From assembly GCA_016784825.1 (NCBI GenBank), contig JADHTT010000018.1, positions 1 through 9,149 of the forward strand: 9,149 bases of DNA, given 5' to 3'. The DNA comes from Campylobacterales bacterium (GTDB taxonomy: Bacteria; Campylobacterota; Campylobacteria; Campylobacterales; Arcobacteraceae). The notes below the pieces were generated by a model, which was not told the DNA's origin, did not search any database, and saw only the letters and a program-made list of their open reading frames with translations. The position numbers and the translations under genes were made by a program. This document shows positions 1 to 5,674 of this stretch, piece after piece (the first letter of the stretch is position 1; each line of letters opens with the position of its first letter).

Positions 1-339
1 ATCACTTACAAATTCAATAATGTCATTACACTCTACACATATTATATGGTCATGATGTTCTTTTAAATTTGCTTCAAATTTTTTACCATCATCACTTAAT
101 GCAATTGACGATATTAAATTTACCTCTTCTAAAAATGATAATGCCCTATAGATTGTAGCTATACCAATTTTTAAATCTGGATGTTCTTTTGAGATAATAG
201 TATTAAGGTCATCAGCATTTAAATGCTCATCACTATTAAGAATAGTCTCAAATATAACTTCTCTTTGTTTTGTATATTTAAGACCTCTATCTTTTATAAT
301 CTCTTTTAGTTTATTTATTATCTCAGTATTGTCCTGCAT
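1..339 (-). CDS. fur: Fur-family ferric uptake regulator (C-terminus cut off by window edge)
   Basis: The first 113 residues of a metal-responsive Fur-family repressor are visible, read leftward; the rest lies outside the window. The N-terminal winged helix includes GLKYTKQREV (residues 19-28) and the recognition-helix segment IGIATIYRALSFLEE (about 58-72). It is followed by the metal-binding motif HHDHIICVEC (95-104) with H95, H96, H98, C101 and C104. The -IIEF- that follows and the Fur-like KYTKQRE block favour Fur over PerR or Zur, although PerR cannot be excluded without the C-terminus. The ATG at 339 is chosen because AAGGG (346-350 on the complement) lies six bases upstream. In iron-replete cells Fur-Fe(II) represses iron-uptake genes. 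Two Fur-box-like palindromes lie in the divergent intergenic region, so autoregulation is plausible. Confidence 0.9.
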   Translation of the reverse strand, partial: MQDNTEIINKLKEIIKDRGLKYTKQREVIFETILNSDEHLNADDLNTIISKEHPDLKIGIATIYRALSFLEEVNLISSIALSDDGKKFEANLKEHHDHIICVECNDIIEFVSD

Positions 340-391
340 TATAAACCCTTATTTAGTTAATTTAAATATTTTAACATAAAAATTTAAATAG

Positions 392-410
392 TTAGATGAT
401 TATCATTATT
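392..410. promoter_or_regulatory. Fur-box-like operator 1
   Basis: The segment holds the perfect palindrome ATGAT-T-ATCAT (396-406). Positions 398-410 (GATTATCATTATT) match the right two hexamers of the classical Fur box GATAATGATAATCATTATC at 11 of 13 positions; the left hexamer matches poorly. It lies 53 bases upstream of the fur start codon and midway between fur and the outer-membrane gene, so it could serve either promoter. Function is inferred from the match and the position. Confidence 0.5.
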
Positions 411-456
411 AAAATTAAAATTAAGAATATATTAAGTTATTTTTATTTATTATTTC

Positions 457-469
457 AATAATCATTATT
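457..469. promoter_or_regulatory. Fur-box-like operator 2
   Basis: This is the perfect 6-1-6 inverted repeat AATAAT-C-ATTATT, closely matching the core and right half of the Fur consensus. It lies directly downstream of a possible -10 element TATTAT (448-453) and only four bases before the ribosome binding site AAGGA (473-477) of the gene at 486. A bound repressor here would block transcription of that gene, as expected for iron repression. The -10 is weak evidence in such AT-rich DNA. Confidence 0.55.
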
Positions 470-485
470 AAAAAGGAACAATAAA

Positions 486-1139
486 ATGAAAAAATTATTA
501 TTATCAACTGTAGCAGCTGCTACACTATTATCTACATCTGCTTTAGCAGAAAAAAAATCTTCAATTGAAGGATTAGAAATAAGTGGAGAGTTCTCAATTG
601 CATCTAACCATATAGATAGAGGTGAAACTTTAACAAGTAAAGAAGCTGGTGGATCTGGTGCTATTGCATTTGACTATAAAGGTTTAAATGCAGAATTTGC
701 TACTTTTTCTGTAGATAATGATACAGAAATAGATAGTGCATTAACATATACTCAAGAGATAGCAAATGGTGTTGAAGCTTATGTTTCATACTTAAATATC
801 AGAACGACAAGTACTACAGGTACTCAAGGTGAAGAGTATAGTGTTGGACTTAGTACATCTATAAATGGTACAGATCTAGGATATGATTATATTACGGATC
901 CAGATACAACATTTAATATTAATCAAGTTGTAGTTGGTAGATCTTATGGAGATATCGGTGTTGAGGCGTTATATGGTATTGTAGATGCCGATGCTGTAGC
1001 AGATGAACATAATTACTATCAAGTTTCAATTTCATATCCATGTTCAATCACTACAGGTGAATGGTCATTAATTGCAGCTGATACAGATAAGTCTGGTGTA
1101 AAACCTACTTATGCAATTGCACATACTTTCTCATTCTAA
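486..1139 (+). CDS. TorF/Gcw_chp-family putative outer-membrane porin
   Basis: A 217-residue exported beta-barrel protein. Residues 1-21 form a signal peptide: KK, a hydrophobic stretch, then cleavage at ALA|E. The mature chain is made of alternating strand-like segments and ends in HTFSF, the terminal phenylalanine typical of proteins inserted by the Bam complex. The start of the mature region (ISGEFSIASNHIDRGETLT, about 32-50) and the following glycine-rich strand resemble the TIGR02001/Gcw_chp family, named TorF family putative porin in databases. Length is near the usual 220-250. RBS AAGGA lies eight bases before the ATG. Two Fur-box-like sites upstream suggest iron-repressed expression, so a role in uptake under iron limitation is an inference. 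The substrate is unknown. A single cysteine (in YPCS) is unusual for a barrel strand. Confidence 0.75.
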   Translation: MKKLLLSTVAAATLLSTSALAEKKSSIEGLEISGEFSIASNHIDRGETLTSKEAGGSGAIAFDYKGLNAEFATFSVDNDTEIDSALTYTQEIANGVEAYVSYLNIRTTSTTGTQGEEYSVGLSTSINGTDLGYDYITDPDTTFNINQVVVGRSYGDIGVEALYGIVDADAVADEHNYYQVSISYPCSITTGEWSLIAADTDKSGVKPTYAIAHTFSF

Positions 1140-1147
1140 AACAGAAT

Positions 1148-1180
1148 TAAGATTGAAAAGAGCTTTTCTTTTCAGTCTTA
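1148..1180 (+). terminator. Strong hairpin after the porin gene, possible terminator
   Basis: A 13-bp stem pairs 1148-1160 (TAAGATTGAAAAG) with 1168-1180 (CTTTTCAGTCTTA), with one wobble pair and a 7-base loop AGCTTTT. It begins eight bases after the porin stop codon, where a terminator is expected. No T-run follows on the + strand, so intrinsic termination may be weak. The stem could instead protect the mRNA 3' end. Confidence 0.5.
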
Positions 1181-1235
1181 GAAAGTATTAAGTCTTGATC
1201 TTGTACTCTTCTATTATCAACTCAAAGGTAAAAAC

Positions 1236-1676
1236 ATGGAAGCAATCTACCCCTACGCAAATATCATACATTTAATTTTAGCGATAATATTTCTAGGATA
1301 TGTATTTACTGATTTGGCTGTGATATCAGCTATTAAAGGTAAATTTAACCCAGACACTCAAAAGACAATAAATCAATCTCTTGGTAAAAGAAGTTTCAAA
1401 ATATTTCCTTTGACATTACTTTTACTAATTCTTACAGGTGGAATGATGATGTCTAGATATATGAATTCAACTATTGGCTGGATTGATACACCGTTACAAC
1501 AAATTTTAGCATTTAAAATATTTTTGGTATTGATTATTACACTAGGAGTATTATCAAATCTATTTATTAAATTTTCTGGAAGAAAAAAATCATACTTTAT
1601 GGAAAATCACTTTCACAAATTGGTTATAGTATTAGGCTTATTAATAGTCATATGTGCAAAGCTTATGTTTCTATAA
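1236..1676 (+). CDS. Four-helix integral membrane protein, CopD/HemJ-like in layout
   Basis: A 146-residue inner-membrane protein with four predicted transmembrane helices (about 9-31, 54-73, 88-110 and 127-145). Histidines H12 in helix 1 and H125/H127 at the mouth of helix 4 are positioned like heme or metal ligands in small CopD/HemJ-like proteins. The segment FKIFPLTLLLLILTGG followed by LAFKIFLVLI recalls the lysine-bearing helix of those families. The exact family could not be fixed, so function (metal or heme handling) is only a suggestion. RBS AAAGG (1224-1228) lies seven bases before the ATG. The stop codon is followed at once by the ATG of the next gene, indicating co-transcription and likely translational coupling. 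Confidence 0.6.
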   Translation: MEAIYPYANIIHLILAIIFLGYVFTDLAVISAIKGKFNPDTQKTINQSLGKRSFKIFPLTLLLLILTGGMMMSRYMNSTIGWIDTPLQQILAFKIFLVLIITLGVLSNLFIKFSGRKKSYFMENHFHKLVIVLGLLIVICAKLMFL

Positions 1677-2171
1677 ATGGATAATATAAATCAATTTTTA
1701 GAGCTTTTTAACCCATACCCTGGTAATACTTTTCTTGAAGTTTCGACTGGGATAGATGGTATTACAGATGCACTGTATGCTTTACTAAATAGTAAGCAAA
1801 GTAATTTAAAATTAGCGATATATAGTGATAAAGATGAAGCGATACAGTTAAAATATCCAAAATCAAAAATACAATTTATTGATGATATGAAAAAGCCATT
1901 TAGAGCTAGTCCTAGAAGTGTAGATATAGTGATACTAAAAGATATTTATACCAAGCATAAATTTGGAGATAGACTACTCAAACTTTCATATACTTCTTTA
2001 GCAAATGCCGCACAAGTAGTTATAATAGAACCAAAAGGTATCTTGGAAAAAAACACTATATGTGAGACACTTGAAAGATTAGAATTTAGAGCTGCAAATT
2101 TTGTAGATATATTTGCAGATTATGATGTCGTAGTGGCAAAAAAGATGCATATGTGGGGTAATGGTCTGTAA
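1677..2171 (+). CDS. Small Rossmann-like protein, degenerate SAM-methyltransferase-like
   Basis: A 164-residue soluble protein with alternating strands and helices as in class I methyltransferases. TFLEVSTGIDGI (18-29) occupies the place of the glycine-rich motif I but lacks the usual GxGxG. LKLAIYSDKDE (44-54) fits strand 2 with its acidic end, and KPFRASPRSVDIVIL (73-87) looks like the 'LPF..SFDVV' strand 4. AAQVVIIEPKG (111-121) and the C-terminal DYDVVVAKKMHMW (148-160) fit strands 5 to 7. The chain is shorter than typical methyltransferases (200 or more) and the cofactor loop is weak, so it may bind a ligand without catalysis. Its ATG abuts the TAA of the membrane-protein gene with no separate RBS gap, so translation probably depends on coupling. 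No specific substrate can be proposed. Confidence 0.55.
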   Translation: MDNINQFLELFNPYPGNTFLEVSTGIDGITDALYALLNSKQSNLKLAIYSDKDEAIQLKYPKSKIQFIDDMKKPFRASPRSVDIVILKDIYTKHKFGDRLLKLSYTSLANAAQVVIIEPKGILEKNTICETLERLEFRAANFVDIFADYDVVVAKKMHMWGNGL

Positions 2172-2216
2172 ATAGATCTAATTAATTCCCAAAATATTTC
2201 TTCATAGATCTAATTA
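2172..2216. repeat. 13-bp direct repeat flanking the response-regulator 3' end
   Basis: ATAGATCTAATTA occurs at 2172-2184 and again at 2204-2216, 32 bases apart. Each copy contains the palindrome TAGATCTA. The second copy lies inside the last codons of the response-regulator gene and the first spans its stop codon. Only 10 bases separate the two convergent genes here, with no T-rich hairpin terminator. The repeat may be a small duplication or a chance event. Confidence 0.5.
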
Positions 2217-2724
2217 TAATAGCATTTTTGGAGATACTTTCAGACTTGGCAGCATCATCAATTTGTTCGTACATATCAAGTGGAATAGTCACTGTAAATG
2301 CTTTTGTTTCTATTGTCTTTTGTTTTTTGATCTTTTCAACTACCTTAGACATAGTATCAATTAGCTTTTGAGTTTCTATTGGCTTGTATACAAAGCTAGT
2401 CACTTCTAGTGCAACTGTTTGAGTGATTTTTTCAATATCATCAGATGCAGAAACTACAACTATAATTTGCTCTTTTTTTATAGCTTTTATAGCTTCAGTC
2501 ATCTCTATACCATCCATATTTGGCATAATTAAATCTGTGATAACTACATCAGGCTTATGTTTATTATATAGCTCTAGACCTTCTTTACCATCTTTGGCAG
2601 AATATACATCTTTAAATAGTTTAGAGAATAGTGATTGCATTTGTTCATTGTCTTCTTTTCTATCTTCAACAATAAGTACAGTTAGCTTTTTAGTTTGCTC
2701 TGATAATTGAATTAAATCTTCCAT
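2182..2724 (-). CDS. Response regulator with C-terminal ribbon-helix-helix-like domain
   Basis: A 180-residue two-component response regulator. The receiver domain (about 14-130) has all the expected residues: acidic pair E20/D21, phospho-acceptor D64 in VITDLIMP, S92 at the switch position, and K114 before proline in YKP. After a lysine-rich linker (131-140), residues 141-180 read as a ribbon-helix-helix fold of the CopG/Arc type. A strand KAFTVTIPLD is followed by helix A (MYEQIDDAAKSES) and helix B (SKNAIIIRSMKKYF). Such an output domain would bind short repeated operators as a dimer. This fusion is much rarer than OmpR, NarL or NtrC outputs. The ATG shares one base with the TAA of the kinase gene upstream, so the two are translationally coupled and form a cognate pair. 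The receiver call is certain; the RHH call rests on pattern only. Confidence 0.85.
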   Translation of the reverse strand: MEDLIQLSEQTKKLTVLIVEDRKEDNEQMQSLFSKLFKDVYSAKDGKEGLELYNKHKPDVVITDLIMPNMDGIEMTEAIKAIKKEQIIVVVSASDDIEKITQTVALEVTSFVYKPIETQKLIDTMSKVVEKIKKQKTIETKAFTVTIPLDMYEQIDDAAKSESISKNAIIIRSMKKYFGN

Positions 2725-4001
2725 TATTTATTTTCCTTTATTTTAATTATAAATTTTGCACCATCATTAGTGTTTTGTACTTCAAGTGTACCATTGAAAC
2801 TATCATTGATAATTACTTTTGACATATATAGTCCTAAGCCTGTCCCTTGTTCTTTGTGTTTTGTTGTAAAGTAGGGGTCAAATATTTGTTCAATAATATC
2901 CTCTTTTATACCACCAGCATTATCTTCTAGTACAATAACAATATCTTTGCCATCTTCAAATGTACTTATAGATACAAATGGTTTTTCAATATTATTTTTT
3001 ATCAATGCATCTTTTGAGTTTTGCAATATATTTACAAGCACTTGAGTTAGCTCATTTCTAAAGCCTACTATAGTTGCATTAGTTGATTCTAATTGATTAA
3101 TAGTGATTGCTTTATCATCAAAGCTACTGTGTACTATTGATGTAGCTTGTGATATGGCATCATTTAATTCAAATGGCTCTTTCTCTTTGTTTGTTTTATA
3201 GAAGTTTCTAAAGTCTGTAAAAGTATTAGACATATATTGTAGAGAGTTTTCTATTTTGGATGTAGATTTATCAAACTCTTCTTGAGAGATACTATTAAGT
3301 GCCTTTGATAGTTTTAAGTCTTGCAGTACTAGTGAAATAGAGTTAAGAGGTTGTCTCCATTGATGTGCGATATTGCTTATCATCTCCCCCATCTGTGCTA
3401 GGCGTGATTGCTGATACATCATATTGGTTTTTCTTTGGCTCTCTTGTGCTTCTTTTTCCATTTGTAGTTTCAGCTCTTGATAATCTGTTTCTCTTTGTTT
3501 ATCATACATTGAGACAGTAAAACTATACAATACTACAGCTAAAGCAATGAGGGCAAGCATAACTAAGGCTATTTTCATAGTATCGCTTAGATAGTAGTCA
3601 TAAGCACCAGAGTTTATATTTGTAGATTGGTAGACTACTATATCAAGCTCTTTATTATCTAGCTTTAGTGGATATGATTTAGTAATTGCCTTTGAGGCAT
3701 TTTGGTAGTCAGAAGATGCGATAATATTTTCGCCATCAACAATATCAATTTTGAATATATATTCATTATTTTCTACAAGATGTTTTAGTTGATTTGATAC
3801 ATCTGAGTTTAGACTATAAGTTAATTGTGTTTGAAGCATAGGCTTTATATTTGTAATTGTTAGGTCAGCTTGCTTATTATTAATATGTTTAAATGCATTG
3901 TCAACTGTATGGTAGTTGTACCAAAATATAGTAGCTGCATATAAAACGAGAACTACAATAAACAATAACATAGCACCAAGTTTTAATGAAAATAACTTCA
4001 C
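2724..4001 (-). CDS. Membrane sensor histidine kinase
   Basis: A 425-residue kinase that senses through a periplasmic region and phosphorylates the adjacent regulator. TM1 (about 8-28) and TM2 (about 142-163) enclose a 115-residue sensor loop without a clear named domain, possibly Cache-like. A coiled coil (about 165-200) leads to the H-box IAHQWRQPLN with H213, the HPK4 type common in Campylobacterota. The ATP lid follows: N-box NILQNSKDA (N328), G1 DNAGG (360-364), F-box FDPYFTT (374-380) and G2 GTGLGL (386-391). All catalytic residues are present. The start is GTG at 4001, preceded by the strong RBS AAAGGAGA (complement of 4005-4012). An extended -10 promoter lies about 20 bases upstream. 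The signal sensed is unknown. Confidence 0.92.
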   Translation of the reverse strand: MKLFSLKLGAMLLFIVVLVLYAATIFWYNYHTVDNAFKHINNKQADLTITNIKPMLQTQLTYSLNSDVSNQLKHLVENNEYIFKIDIVDGENIIASSDYQNASKAITKSYPLKLDNKELDIVVYQSTNINSGAYDYYLSDTMKIALVMLALIALAVVLYSFTVSMYDKQRETDYQELKLQMEKEAQESQRKTNMMYQQSRLAQMGEMISNIAHQWRQPLNSISLVLQDLKLSKALNSISQEEFDKSTSKIENSLQYMSNTFTDFRNFYKTNKEKEPFELNDAISQATSIVHSSFDDKAITINQLESTNATIVGFRNELTQVLVNILQNSKDALIKNNIEKPFVSISTFEDGKDIVIVLEDNAGGIKEDIIEQIFDPYFTTKHKEQGTGLGLYMSKVIINDSFNGTLEVQNTNDGAKFIIKIKENK

Positions 4002-4021
4002 AAATCTCCTTTAATAATATG

Positions 4022-4030
4022 ATTATAGCA
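4022..4030 (-). promoter_or_regulatory. Extended -10 promoter of the kinase-regulator operon
   Basis: On the complement the sequence reads TGC-TATAAT, a full extended -10 element, with the predicted transcription start near 4015 and a leader of only about 14 bases carrying the RBS. The -35 zone (about 4045-4052, read TTGTTA or GTTAAT) is weak. It overlaps the repeat pair at 4046-4065, which suggests regulated recruitment or occlusion of RNA polymerase. Confidence 0.6.
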
Positions 4031-4045
4031 TAAAAAACTATAAAA

Positions 4046-4065
4046 TTAACAAAAAATAACGAAAA
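4046..4065 (+). repeat. Two phased 10-bp repeats over the operon -35 region
   Basis: TTAACAAAAA (4046-4055) is followed directly by ATAACGAAAA (4056-4065), which differ at two positions. They occupy roughly -31 to -50 relative to the predicted kinase-operon start. The second copy also begins the inverted repeat TAACG-AAAAG-CGTTA (4057-4071). They belong to the same motif family as the three copies at 4115-4144 and are a candidate operator. Confidence 0.5.
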
Positions 4066-4094
4066 GCGTTATATTTAATGAGAAATTAAGCTTA

Positions 4095-4148
4095 GATGGT
4101 TCATAATTTCATTGTTAACGAAATTTAACGAAAAAAAACGAAACCATC
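4095..4148. repeat. Nested inverted repeats enclosing the second repeat cluster
   Basis: GATGGTT (4095-4101) pairs with AACCATC (4142-4148), and inside it AATTTC (4105-4110) pairs with GAAATT (4120-4125). The outer arms bracket the tandem TTAACGAAA repeats. This could be an RNA leader structure for the rightward transcript or a DNA-level feature. The arms are short and the case is modest. Confidence 0.3.
4115..4144 (+). repeat. Three phased 10-bp TTAACGAAA-type repeats
   Basis: TTAACGAAAT, TTAACGAAAA and AAAACGAAAC follow one another without a gap, with the ACG core at 4118, 4128 and 4138, so each copy faces the same side of the helix. The cluster sits about 60 bp upstream of the related pair at 4046-4065. 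It lies directly before a ribosome binding site on the + strand, so it could act on either direction of transcription. Tandem same-face sites are typical of regulators that bind as arrays of dimers. Confidence 0.55.
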
Positions 4149-4162
4149 AAAAAAGGAGAAAA

Positions 4163-4273
4163 ATGATAAAATAAAATTAAATTATAAAAAAGATTGCAGA
4201 CAAAGGTGGCATTACTGTTGTAGTAAATGGTGATGGAATGATGACTAACTTATGGTATTGGATATTAACTTGA
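4163..4273 (+). pseudogene. Abortive start and short coding-like remnant
   Basis: A good RBS AAAAGGAG (4151-4158) precedes ATG at 4163, but the frame stops after MIK at TAA (4172) and again at 4178. In the same frame the sequence then reads IIKKIADKGGITVVVNGDG (4181-4237), protein-like in composition and unlike the AT-rich spacer before it, and continues to TGA at 4271. One reading is a small gene ruined by an AT-rich insertion between MIK and KIADK. Another is a leader peptide for the downstream lipoprotein gene. The source gene is not recognised. Confidence 0.3.
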
Positions 4274-5205
4274 AGTATTTAACTTTATTAACAACAATTT
4301 TCCTTTTTACAGCTTGTGTAGCAGAAAAAAAATATACTCCTTTAACACAAGAGATTAAAATACAAAAACAAGTACCATCCATTATAGTTTTCAAACCTCA
4401 TGTAAATGAAGTTGAAGAAAAAGTTAAACCAATACAAGAAGAGTTCGATTTTAATGGTACTTGGTTAGCTCAAGCGACATCATCATTTGTACAGCGTAAG
4501 CTATCTCTAAATAGAGTAAATAACTCACTTCAAGGGAAACTAGAACTAACATATATCACCACTAGAGGTGTTATATATGATCAAGCTAGCTTTGATGTCA
4601 TAATTTATTTAAAAGGTGAATCTATAGATGGTTTTATATCATCAGGTGATTCATCTGAAAACATTTCTATATTTAGAGATAGCAATGATGCCTTCACATT
4701 AAAAGTACATAAGCAAAGAAGTAAATATTTTGATTCAAGTGAAATACGATTTATTAAATATAAAACTAAACAAACAAGAGAGAAAAAAGTTGAACTTATT
4801 CCAGCAGATGGATTTGTGCTTGATAAAACTAATAAGATTATTTGGCAAGACGCTATAGGAAATAAAGTTCTAAAATCAGATTATTATGCTGCACTAGATT
4901 ACTGTAAAAAGCTTAACTATTTAAGTTTTAATAATTGGGTTTTACCAACTAGAAAGCAATTGATAACAAGCATAAACAATAACAATTTTAAAAATAAAAC
5001 AAATGGTGACTATTGGAGTCAAACAGCAAGCTTAGACCAATATGGAAAAGCTTGGTATATAGATTATGAGAAAGCCCAAATGGGTGTAGATATTAAAACA
5101 GATAAAAAATATATAAGATGTATTAGAAAGAAAGAAAATAATGAAAAAGATATTAATAACAATGCTAGCAGCATCAGTACTAGCGACAGGGAGTCAAGCG
5201 AGTAG
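4252..5205 (+). CDS. Lipoprotein with C-terminal DUF1566 (Lcl) domain
   Basis: A 317-residue envelope protein. The N-terminus has a lipoprotein signal peptide ending in the lipobox-like FTAC, with C22 as the lipidation site. Residues about 66-170 (starting FNGTW) form a beta-rich calycin-like region that could not be named. Residues about 186-292 are a DUF1566/Lcl-type domain: GFVLDKTNKIIWQD, then DYCKKLNYLSFNNWVLPTRKQL, DYWSQTAS, AWYIDY and YIRCIRK. The start is uncertain. The ATG at 4252 lacks an RBS, and a TTG at 4270 would give the more usual MKYLTLL lipoprotein start. The last 22 codons overlap the OmpA-domain gene in another frame and lie beyond the DUF1566 domain. A shared role with the OmpA-domain protein in the cell wall is inferred from the overlap. 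Confidence 0.75.
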   Translation: MVLDINLKYLTLLTTIFLFTACVAEKKYTPLTQEIKIQKQVPSIIVFKPHVNEVEEKVKPIQEEFDFNGTWLAQATSSFVQRKLSLNRVNNSLQGKLELTYITTRGVIYDQASFDVIIYLKGESIDGFISSGDSSENISIFRDSNDAFTLKVHKQRSKYFDSSEIRFIKYKTKQTREKKVELIPADGFVLDKTNKIIWQDAIGNKVLKSDYYAALDYCKKLNYLSFNNWVLPTRKQLITSINNNNFKNKTNGDYWSQTASLDQYGKAWYIDYEKAQMGVDIKTDKKYIRCIRKKENNEKDINNNASSISTSDRESSE

Positions 5206-5662
5206 TAGTTGTGTAGATAATACAGACAGAATAGGGTTTGGTGTAATAGGAGCTATTCAAGGTGCCATTATTGGTGGACCAGTTGGTATGTTTTGGGCTC
5301 TAGGACTAATGAAATATGCTGATTCCTATGAGAACCCAGTTGAGTGTAATCAAAAAAAACTAGCAATTCATTTTGACTATGATTCATATGTAGTCAAAAC
5401 TGTACCTACTACTTTGGATCTAATAGCGAAAAAGAATATTGAATCTATTGTAGTTAATGGACATACAGATAAATGTGGAACAAACGAATACAATTTTGCC
5501 TTAGGTCTAAAAAGAGCAAAAGAGGTTAAGCAACTATTGGTTGATTATAGCTTTGATGAGAAGCTTATTAAAACTATATCGTATGGCGAATCAAATCCTA
5601 TCTCTTCAAATGATGCATCAAATAGAAGAGTAGATTTAAATATAAAATATAAAAATAACTAG
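5141..5662 (+). CDS. OmpA-family peptidoglycan-binding protein with glycine zipper
   Basis: A 173-residue envelope protein. A signal peptide occupies residues 1-20 (MKK, hydrophobic core, GSQA|S). Next is a glycine-rich hydrophobic segment (about 32-56, IGFGVIGAIQGAIIGGPVG) resembling the glycine-zipper anchors found in small OmpA-domain proteins. The C-terminal OmpA domain (about 73-170) has LAIHFDYDSYVV, the NGHTDKCGTNEYNFALGLKR core with peptidoglycan ligands D110 and R125, and the terminal SNRRVDLNI. It would tether the membrane to peptidoglycan. It starts 65 bases inside the lipoprotein gene. The region before the ATG is purine-rich (AGAAAGAAA) but has no clear Shine-Dalgarno, so coupling to upstream translation is likely. 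It is shorter than classical OmpA and lacks the eight-strand barrel. Confidence 0.82.
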   Translation: MKKILITMLAASVLATGSQASSSCVDNTDRIGFGVIGAIQGAIIGGPVGMFWALGLMKYADSYENPVECNQKKLAIHFDYDSYVVKTVPTTLDLIAKKNIESIVVNGHTDKCGTNEYNFALGLKRAKEVKQLLVDYSFDEKLIKTISYGESNPISSNDASNRRVDLNIKYKNN

Positions 5663-5674
5663 AAGTAGTCAGTT

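Noticed and set aside
2423..2710. Open frame of 95 codons on the + strand
   Set aside because: It lies wholly antisense to the receiver domain of the response regulator, has a serine/isoleucine-rich low-complexity product, and has no RBS.
4057..4071. TAACG-AAAAG-CGTTA inverted repeat as a terminator
   Set aside because: The stem is only 5 bp with no T-tract, and it sits upstream of the kinase promoter. It overlaps the tandem repeats and is better treated as part of that site.
4046..4144. Possible CRISPR array or plasmid-type iterons
   Set aside because: The units are only 10 bp, lie head to tail without spacers, and have no cas or replication-initiator gene nearby. A regulatory operator fits better.
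4095..4148. GATGGTT/AACCATC arms as terminal inverted repeats of a small mobile element
   Set aside because: The arms are 7 bp, only 54 bp apart end to end, and show no flanking target duplication or transposase.
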